Part shown: piece by piece, positions 39,973 through 45,187 of the stretch | Layout: the number at the start of each line of letters is the position of its first letter | Numbering within the stretch: the stretch's first letter is position 1 | Assembly: GCA_934635045.1 (NCBI GenBank) | Contig: CAKTZA010000026.1 | Coordinates: 1-45,187 of the forward strand | DNA length: 45,187 nucleotides | From: an uncultured Kiritimatiellota bacterium | GTDB taxonomy: Bacteria; Verrucomicrobiota; Kiritimatiellia; RFP12; UBA1067 | Reading direction: 5' to 3' | Program-made: the position numbers and the translations under genes | Notes under the pieces: model-generated | Seen by the model: the letters and a program-made list of their open reading frames with translations, nothing else | Databases searched by the model: none | Told to the model about the DNA's origin: nothing

Positions 39973-40066
39973 CAGCATGATGATGACGTGTGCGAGACTC
40001 CAGCCTCCAGAAGCACCCAACTTGCTGCGCGGGTTCGTGCGCAATCGCCCATGAACGGACAAAATA

Positions 40067-40075
40067 TGATATACT
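40067..40075 (+). promoter_or_regulatory. Extended -10 promoter (TGATATACT)
   Basis: TATACT at 40070-40075 with TGA directly before it. It would start a transcript near 40082 running into the leader RNA and the lipoprotein gene at 40464. The -35 is poor. Confidence 0.5.
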
Positions 40076-40081
40076 ACAAGT

Positions 40082-40366
40082 GCTTTTGAAGGAAGAGGCG
40101 AGCAATCTGCCGACACTGGAGAAGGCAAGACAGAGTTCGGGAAGCGTTTCCAGGCGTCAAGCTACTTCGTGTGAGCCGACGCAGATTCCAACCCCCGGAC
40201 ACCTCAAATCAATTTGCAACTGCAAAGCGATCGTCACGGGAAACCTGAGAAATTTCACACAGGGCGATACATTGCAGAGGAGCGCAAGCGCGCTTCCTCT
40301 CTTCGTATTTCCTGTAAGGCAATTCTCAGGGCCTCCCGTGAAACACGAAGAGAGGCTTTCTTTTTG
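40082..40366 (+). ncRNA. Candidate leader or small RNA ending in a terminator-like hairpin
   Basis: A 285-base stretch without a gene starts after the -10 at 40070 and ends in an 11-bp perfect stem, CCTCTCTTCGT (40296-40306) with ACGAAGAGAGG (40345-40355), followed by CTTTCTTTTTG. This looks like a Rho-independent terminator or attenuator. Internally AATCTGC (about 40109-40115) can pair with GCAGATT (about 40181-40187). It matches no RNA family I know (not tmRNA, RNase P, SRP or an obvious riboswitch). It is either a small RNA or an attenuated leader of the downstream lipoprotein operon. Confidence 0.4.
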
Positions 40367-40463
40367 TGTCGAATCGCCGTGCGGGCGCGAATCGCAGGAA
40401 TCTCTTCTCCTCTGGGTTTCTGCGAAAGAAATCGCATGAGGAGAAAAGTCATAGGAATGAAAT

Positions 40464-41336
40464 ATGGTTGAACTCAATCGATACTTGGTCGGCATGATCG
40501 CGATGCTCGCATTCGCCTGCGGCTGTTCGCATAATCTCAAGATTTTCAATCTGGAGAAACTGCCGAGCCGTACATGTGATTTCTCTCAGCGCGGGTTGCG
40601 TCTGAAGCTTATCGACGGCACTATGACGGAAGAATCGGATCTTCTGGCATCGGAGGTCGCGCGGGCGTTGGCTACACAGGCTGACTACAATGTGCAGTAC
40701 AATCTCCGTCATGCAACCGAGTATGATGCGGCCGTTCAGATTTCTTTGAAGTCTGATTATTCGGGCAGCGGAGCAAATTTCCTTGTGTCGTGGCCTGGAT
40801 TTATATTCTTTACACCTGCCTGGCTTGGCTATAAGTACCATGCGCGTTATGAAATTGCAATAGACATGTCGAAAGTTGCCGGACAGCCCCTGACGCGCGT
40901 TAAGACGATACCACTTCATTTGGAGATTCGTCATTCCGAGTTTGACCGCACATGGGGCGCAGAATGCGGCTGGACTATTGTCCTGTTCATGGCGCCGATC
41001 ATAAACGGTGCCTATTGCATTTCCTACGATACGGACATCACCGAAGCCATCCACGCGGCGGCATTCCCGAAAATTGCCGCATCTGTGGCTACCGAGATCG
41101 TGAACTGTCTCGCGGGTGGCGAACGCGAAGCCTCTGTTGCGCGCCCCCCTGCGTCCGCGTGGCGACGTACGGCAACGGTCGCGCCGATCTCAAAGGAAAT
41201 GTCCCCTGCGGCAGCACATCGTACGAACACTTCGGTTTCCAAAGCAGATGCTCTTGCCGAACTGAAGCGCCGCTACGAACTTGGGCTTTGCACGGAAGAG
41301 GAATTCAACCGCGAGAAGGAACGACTTACCAAATAA
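40464..41336 (+). CDS. Lipoprotein with C-terminal SHOCT domain
   Basis: A 290-residue lipoprotein: signal LVGMIAMLAFACGC with the lipidated Cys at about 19-21. The middle (about 40-210) is a mixed alpha/beta region with aromatic segments (FLVSWPGFIFFTPAWLGYKY) and no known fold that I recognise. The C-terminus, ALAELKRRYELGLCTEEEFN followed by REKERL, is a SHOCT domain, a short helical oligomerisation module. AGGA lies 7 bases before ATG 40464; an upstream GAGGAGAAAAG can pair with CTTCTCCTC at about 40405-40413, which may mask the ribosome site. It is followed after 34 bases by the ankyrin lipoprotein on the same strand. Confidence 0.78.
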   Translation: MVELNRYLVGMIAMLAFACGCSHNLKIFNLEKLPSRTCDFSQRGLRLKLIDGTMTEESDLLASEVARALATQADYNVQYNLRHATEYDAAVQISLKSDYSGSGANFLVSWPGFIFFTPAWLGYKYHARYEIAIDMSKVAGQPLTRVKTIPLHLEIRHSEFDRTWGAECGWTIVLFMAPIINGAYCISYDTDITEAIHAAAFPKIAASVATEIVNCLAGGEREASVARPPASAWRRTATVAPISKEMSPAAAHRTNTSVSKADALAELKRRYELGLCTEEEFNREKERLTK

Positions 41337-41370
41337 TCCAAATTGTCAAATGCAAGCAGAGGAACAACGA

Positions 41371-43392
41371 ATGAATAAGCTGATGTATGGATTCGTCGCC
41401 ACCTTGGCGATTGGCACAGTCCTCACGGGCTGCGAAACAATGACATCTGAGCCACGTTCGGCAACAAAGGACACGACGACGGGGCGAACTTTCAAGTCAA
41501 GTCCGGCGGTAAGAGTTGCAACGGCTCCAGTAGCAAGGGACACGACGGCGGAGCAGATTTCAAATCGTGTCGCCCGCCTCGTTTCGGGAACCGCGAAACG
41601 GTTGCAGAAAGAAGGCCCCTCTGTCGCACGAAAATTTGTCTATGAGTTCGGCATTGTGCAGAATGCGCGGATAGACATTCCTGTCGCCCGCGTCAAATGG
41701 GGACTTCTGAACTCATGGGTGAACCCGAAGGAGTGGGAACTGCGCCACGCCGAGCTGAATGCCAAACAGAACGACTATACGAAGCGCGGCGATTTGGACG
41801 GTCTTATCGCGTTCCTTCGTCAGGAGAGGGAACCCGCTGTCGCCTCTTATTCTGATGGCATCGACAAGTCGATTGACGGCATCCAAAGTGAAGTGAAGCG
41901 ACTGGAGGCGAGTGAGGTCGAGGCAAACTCCCTTGAGGCTAAGAAGCGTACGCAGGTTCAGATGCTCCTTGACGGCTTTCGTGGCGCATACGAGGCGGAA
42001 ACGAGAAAGGATCCCAATTTCGTACAACTTGAGAGTCTGCTCTCGGTTCTGAACGGACAGCTTCAGGCGCAGGACATTTCCGTATCCGAGGCAGATGCCT
42101 TCTGCAAGACCTACGAGCTGGAAGTCCAGACACTCGTCAAAAGGGCCGAGGACGTGCGGCGCTCACAGATACCCAACATGACGACGCGGCAGTTGAACGA
42201 GAACATCCACAAGTGGTATGATTCCGCCCTCAAGGATGCCCTCAAGGCGAAGGAACTCGCCGAGAAGATTGCCGCCGAAGCAAAGGCGAAAGCGGAGCGT
42301 GAGGCGAAGGACAAAGCGGAGCGCGAAGCCGCAGAAAAGGCTTCCGAAAAGGCCAAGGCCGAGGCGCTCGCCGCAGCCGAGAAGGCAAGAAAGGAGTTCA
42401 TCGCTCGCCTGTATGCGATGCGTCAGGCGACGGAGAAGTTCGACCTCGACAAGTATATCGCCCACGCGGAGGAAGCGATTCCCCAGACGGCCAAGGCAAA
42501 TCGCGCCATTCTCGGGGACTATGCGCGGACGCTCCGTCTCGTGAAGCGCGGCAAACTGCCCATCTCGAAGGAAGAGGCGGCGGCCGTCCTCACTGGCGCG
42601 GCTTTGCTCGGACAGCCTGAAATGATTGGCTATGCAAAGACGCTCGGCGCGTCGCCCGATGACGCTTCTCGCTATGACGACTTCAAGCGTCCGGCAATCG
42701 TTCTCGCCACCAAGCGAGGTGACCTCGCCACTGTCAAGGCACTCATCGCAGCGGTCGCCGACGTGAACAAGACCGATGCCAACAAGGAGACGGCTCTTGT
42801 ACTGGCTTCCCGCAATGGGTGCGTCGAGATTGCGAAAGCTCTCATTTCCGCAAAAGCGGATGTCAACGCCAGGGGGCACGGCGGCGATACCGCACTCATT
42901 GCGGCGGCCCGTGCGGGCAATACGGAACTGATCGGCATCCTTTCCAGCGCCGGGGCGCAGTTCGTTAGCAAGAACGACAAGAAGTTGACGGCGTGGATGG
43001 CTGCGCTTGAGGCGAACCGACTGAATGCGGTCAAGGTTCTTCTCGTGGGTTGTCCGGCGCAGGCGAGTGACGCATCGAAAGCGTTGGAACTTGCCGTTCA
43101 GACGGACGATTCCGTGACGGTGGAATACACGGTCGCCACGTGGAAGATTCGCGACGTGAGTCTGCTGACGGTTGAACTGCCCACCGCCGCCAGAAACGGA
43201 TGCCTGAGCGTCGTCAAGACCCTCGTTGCCAATGGCGCGGAAATCACCGATGCCGCGATGATTGCGGCCGTGCAGTCGTGCAACCTTGCGACGGTCAAAT
43301 ACATCGTTCGCATGGGCGGCAATGTCCTGGCTGCGAGAAATGAAAAGATGACACCCGCCATTCTTGAATATCTGGAAGGACAAGGTCTCTGA
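41371..43392 (+). CDS. Lipoprotein with coiled coil and ankyrin repeats
   Basis: A 673-residue lipoprotein: MNKLMYGFVATLAIGTVLTG followed by the lipid-bearing Cys21. ATG 41371 has GAGGA 7 bases upstream; the frame is open earlier but overlaps the previous gene. Residues about 100-290 are helical, then a strongly charged coiled coil (EAKAKAEREAKDKAEREAAE) at about 300-345. From about 430 to the end there are ankyrin repeats (RPAIVLATKRGDLATVKALI, ETALVLASRNGCVEIAKALI, DTALIAAARAGNTELIGILS). Ankyrin repeats bind proteins; in this setting the protein probably scaffolds a complex at the envelope together with the SHOCT lipoprotein. Base composition is less GC-rich than in the CAZyme operons. Confidence 0.82.
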   Translation: MNKLMYGFVATLAIGTVLTGCETMTSEPRSATKDTTTGRTFKSSPAVRVATAPVARDTTAEQISNRVARLVSGTAKRLQKEGPSVARKFVYEFGIVQNARIDIPVARVKWGLLNSWVNPKEWELRHAELNAKQNDYTKRGDLDGLIAFLRQEREPAVASYSDGIDKSIDGIQSEVKRLEASEVEANSLEAKKRTQVQMLLDGFRGAYEAETRKDPNFVQLESLLSVLNGQLQAQDISVSEADAFCKTYELEVQTLVKRAEDVRRSQIPNMTTRQLNENIHKWYDSALKDALKAKELAEKIAAEAKAKAEREAKDKAEREAAEKASEKAKAEALAAAEKARKEFIARLYAMRQATEKFDLDKYIAHAEEAIPQTAKANRAILGDYARTLRLVKRGKLPISKEEAAAVLTGAALLGQPEMIGYAKTLGASPDDASRYDDFKRPAIVLATKRGDLATVKALIAAVADVNKTDANKETALVLASRNGCVEIAKALISAKADVNARGHGGDTALIAAARAGNTELIGILSSAGAQFVSKNDKKLTAWMAALEANRLNAVKVLLVGCPAQASDASKALELAVQTDDSVTVEYTVATWKIRDVSLLTVELPTAARNGCLSVVKTLVANGAEITDAAMIAAVQSCNLATVKYIVRMGGNVLAARNEKMTPAILEYLEGQGL

Positions 43393-43395
43393 ACG

Positions 43396-43456
43396 AAAAG
43401 GGGCAGCCCCCAATGGTAGGGTTTGAGTGGTAGGGTTGAGGGGGCCTGTCCCCAAT
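43396..43456. repeat. Inverted copy of the ACCCTACCAC repeat with GC hairpins
   Basis: GGTAGGGTTTGAGTGGTAGG on the plus strand is the inverse complement of the double ACCCTACCAC unit at 103-134. It is flanked by GGGGCAGCCCCC and GGGGGCCTGTCCCC, again as at 78-92. It follows the ankyrin gene stop directly and may also terminate its transcript. Confidence 0.7.
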
Positions 43457-43946
43457 ATGAACCGGAGAAACCGTCAAGAAACAATGGATTTCGCGCAAAT
43501 AGCCTAAAAATGAGAATCTCATGCGGAAAATTCTAATGGGCTAGGTCGGAACGGGCGTGTTGTCGTGCTGTCGCAAGAATGTGCGGTGTCCGCGCGGAGG
43601 AGCGGGAAGTGGCGCGAGTGAGGAGCGAGGGTTTGCAAGCGTCGGAGAGGTCTCGTCCGCAGCCCGTGGTCTCGCCGAGGTATGGTAGGCTGAAGCCAGC
43701 CGATTGTCTTCGGTGAGAAGCGCAAACCTGAACGACGAGACCGAGCGAGCAGCTTCCCGTTCCGACGCGCGTGTGTCGCAGTTGTGCGAGCTGTCGGGCC
43801 GAAGGGCCAAGGCCGCGCCGACCACAACTTTCGACGGTGAAAAGCCTATAGGCGCGCAATTTGAGGCAACTTCTCGAAATGCACGTCTCGTGAGCAAAGA
43901 GGGAGCGAATGCTGAATTGCCAATGCGGCGATCCGAAGATCATTCG
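43457..43946. other. Gene-free interval with nested long-range inverted repeats
   Basis: No protein gene is supported. Perfect pairs include GTCGGAACGGG (about 43545-43555) with CCCGTTCCGAC (about 43761-43771), GGTCTCGTC (about 43650) with GACGAGACC (about 43734), and GGTTTGC (about 43634) with GCAAACC (about 43722). The first encloses the others; the last two interleave as in a pseudoknot. A structured RNA or a mobile-element remnant is possible. A weak -10 (TCTAAT) lies near 43530. Confidence 0.4.
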
Positions 43947-44291
43947 TCAGAGAGGCTTCGCCCGCAACACTTTGAGCCCCGGACAGATCTCGGCGGAGTC
44001 GGCGTTCGTCCACGCGAAGGGGAAGGTGCGGCACTTGTCGGGCTTGACGGGATGGATGCGACAGCGGTTCTGCGCGTCCAGCCAGACGCACGCGCCATCG
44101 GACGTATTCCGCAGCATCAGCGAGCGGCGGTCGGGCGCGACGTCGGTCTCGTGCGCAATGAAGTCCGTCTCGCTTTGTCCGAGAAAGGCCGCGATGCGCG
44201 CGATTTCCGCCTCGTTCACGCGGCAGATGCCGTCGGGAATCCGGCAGCAGGCGCCACAGCATTGGCACTGGAATGTGTGTTCGGTCGGCAT
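43947..44291 (-). CDS. YkgJ-type cysteine-cluster protein
   Basis: A 114-residue protein with the Cys pattern of the YkgJ/UPF0153 family: FQCQCCGACCRIPDGIC at the N-terminus, then CVWLDAQNRCRIHPVKPDKC and TFPFAW. The cysteines likely hold a zinc or an Fe-S cluster; the biochemical role of the family is not settled. ATG 44291 is used, with AAAGGA 5 bases ahead and a -10 TATACT at 44313-44318; longer frames read through the promoter. A damaged copy of parts of this gene and of the flanking promoter lies at 45041-45115. Confidence 0.85.
   Translation of the reverse strand: MPTEHTFQCQCCGACCRIPDGICRVNEAEIARIAAFLGQSETDFIAHETDVAPDRRSLMLRNTSDGACVWLDAQNRCRIHPVKPDKCRTFPFAWTNADSAEICPGLKVLRAKPL
44007..44033. 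repeat. Repeat segment shared with 45041-45066
   Basis: CGTCCACGCGAAGGGGAAGG and the following TGCGGCA recur at 45041-45066 with one base missing. Here it lies within the 3' half of the YkgJ-type gene (encoding CRTFPFAWTN). Confidence 0.75.
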
Positions 44292-44312
44292 GCTTGTCCT
44301 TTGATGCTCGAT

Positions 44313-44321
44313 AGTATACCA
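44313..44321 (-). promoter_or_regulatory. Extended -10 promoter (TGGTATACT) of the YkgJ-type gene
   Basis: TATACT on the minus strand (44318-44313), preceded by TTTGG; leader about 20 bases. Confidence 0.55.
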
Positions 44322-44330
44322 AAGATTAGA

Positions 44331-44376
44331 AGGAGCGAGTGCCCGAAAACACGGCGGTGCGGTTTTGTGGTATAAT
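44331..44376 (+). promoter_or_regulatory. Promoter repeat (GTGGTATAAT) of the ORF6N gene
   Basis: The segment ending GCGGTTTTGTGGTATAAT carries an extended -10 (TATAAT, 44371-44376) reading toward the ORF6N gene. About 45 bases are repeated at 45071-45115 (there TATAAC). It is divergent from the YkgJ promoter. Confidence 0.62.
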
Positions 44377-44432
44377 TTGTGTGTTCGCTTGGGCGACGGC
44401 GATATCGCCATTGGAAGCCGTAATCGATTTGC

Positions 44433-45029
44433 ATGAGAAATCAACTGCTAAAGACCGACTGTCGGGACATGGGGGCCTATCTTCAGGCTGTGCGATCTCG
44501 GCTGTTCGTCGTGCGAAATCAGCCTGTGCTTTTGGCGCAGGACGTGGCGGCTTTGTATGGCGTAGAGCCTCGTGAAGTTGGACAGGCGATTCGCAACAAT
44601 CCCGACAAGTTTCCCGAAGGATATGTTCTCGACCTGACAAAGGAGGAAACCGAGGTTCTAAAGTCAAAAGTTTTGACTTTAAAGACTGGCCGAGGGCAAC
44701 ATTCCAAACGCGGATACAAAGTGCTGACCGAGCGCGGTCTCTACATGTTGGCAACAATCCTAAAAGGCGCTGTCGCGACCCGCGCAACGCTTGCCATCAT
44801 CGAGACGTATGCACGAGTGCGTGGGGTGAAAAATGAACTGCTTGAGCTTCACAAGGAGAAAGACCCAAAGAAACGCTCAAGGATGATGCGGCACTTCGGC
44901 GAGACGATTGCCGATATCGTCATGCCCGATCTTGAGGCCGTCGAAACCGAATCCTCTCTTGAGCTGAACTTCTTTATCGGCAAGATCAAGCACACCGTGC
45001 GCCGAATACGAAAAGCGCCACAGAAGTGA
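44433..45029 (+). CDS. ORF6N-domain protein (phage antirepressor-like)
   Basis: A 198-residue protein. Residues about 25-115 form an ORF6N domain: NQPVLLAQDVAALYGVEPRE, VGQAIRNNPDKFPEGYVLDL, KRGYKVLTERGLYMLATIL. The C-terminal third is helical and charged. ORF6N (KilA-N related) proteins bind DNA and are common in phages and mobile islands, so this may be a prophage or island relic; bacterial genomes often hold lone copies. The start is not firm: ATG 44433 has no good ribosome site, and ATG 44469 would remove 12 residues without touching the domain. Its downstream flank repeats its upstream flank. Confidence 0.82.
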   Translation: MRNQLLKTDCRDMGAYLQAVRSRLFVVRNQPVLLAQDVAALYGVEPREVGQAIRNNPDKFPEGYVLDLTKEETEVLKSKVLTLKTGRGQHSKRGYKVLTERGLYMLATILKGAVATRATLAIIETYARVRGVKNELLELHKEKDPKKRSRMMRHFGETIADIVMPDLEAVETESSLELNFFIGKIKHTVRRIRKAPQK

Positions 45030-45040
45030 AGACAATCCTC

Positions 45041-45115
45041 CGTCCACGCGAAGGGAAGGTGCGGCATTAGAGGGCGCGAGCGCCGAAAACACGGCGGTAC
45101 GGTTTTGTGGTATAA
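45041..45115. pseudogene. Deleted duplicate of the YkgJ-type gene and its flank
   Basis: 45041-45066 repeats the 3' part of the YkgJ-type gene (44007-44033), and 45071-45115 repeats the region upstream of that gene including the GTGGTATAA promoter (44331-44375). The ~297 bases that separate them at the first locus are missing. It is a copied segment reduced by an internal deletion. The remaining 72 bases to the window end hold no gene. Confidence 0.7.
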
Positions 45116-45187
45116 CCCGAGTTTGCCAGTTTGATTTCTGAAAAAGTCGTTTTCACCCAGTGGCGACGCGGGGTTGGCGCATATCGC

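Noticed and set aside
1..45187. tRNA or rRNA genes, CRISPR arrays, intact transposases, integrases
   Set aside because: I looked for typical tRNA arm motifs, rRNA blocks, spaced repeats and transposase or integrase domains and found none that hold up.

Overview
The window reads as one contig of a high-GC, Gram-negative, probably host-associated bacterium, most likely of the PVC group (Verrucomicrobia, Kiritimatiellae or Lentisphaerae side). This is an inference. It rests on an LpxC-like lipid A enzyme, lipoproteins, a PilT ATPase, many secreted glycoside hydrolases (GH92, GH78, GH71), AraC and GntR regulators with sugar-sensor domains, repeat-rich surface proteins, and dispersed CACGGAG-type palindromes. 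Promoters often look like TTGnnn-(17/18)-TATAAT with an extended TGG -10, and several lie only 7-13 bases from the start codon.

Layout. (1) 154-10479, minus strand: a glycan operon encoding a GH78-like enzyme fused to a metallo-beta-lactamase fold, a giant leucine-rich-repeat surface protein, a GH92 mannosidase and a nucleoside hydrolase. A divergent XylR-like AraC regulator (10663-11904) shares its promoter region. (2) 11905-16258: remnants of a second GH92 locus, a lipoprotein, and a 995-residue surface protein whose coding sequence carries several long palindromic repeats read in frame. (3) 16428-18311: an ATPase, a RelB-like antitoxin and a deleted PIN toxin. (4) 18484-29062: two GH71-like proteins (one with a C-terminal FGE-sulfatase fold), two mosaic paralogous secreted proteins around a putative TIM-barrel glycosidase, and intergenic palindromic elements. 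(5) 29245-30992: a HipB-like regulator with a decayed hipA, then about 1.1 kb of hairpin-dense repeat DNA. (6) 30993-39194, minus strand: a GntR regulator with a 19-base homopolymer at its start, iorB, a NifU-like protein, an LpxC-like protein, acpP, a second GntR regulator, pta, pilT, a one-helix membrane protein and a 3-methyladenine DNA glycosylase. (7) 39200-45187: two plus-strand lipoproteins (SHOCT and ankyrin) behind a possible leader RNA, a YkgJ-type cysteine-cluster protein and an ORF6N protein, with structured intergenic DNA between.

How it works together. Regions 1 and 4 look like glycan-foraging units: secreted hydrolases trim mannose-, rhamnose- and glucan-type linkages while repeat proteins coat the cell, under sugar-sensing regulators. 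Three non-enzymatic secreted proteins share a C-terminal (G)(L/I)AV(I/V)IR tail.

The most unusual features are palindromic elements with 27-bp arms that occur both between genes and, twice in the same reading frame, inside the surface protein at 13170-16157. Others are the poly-G tract at a regulator start, the GH78-MBL and GH71-FGE fusions, and a repeated pattern of genes reduced to their ends by internal deletion.
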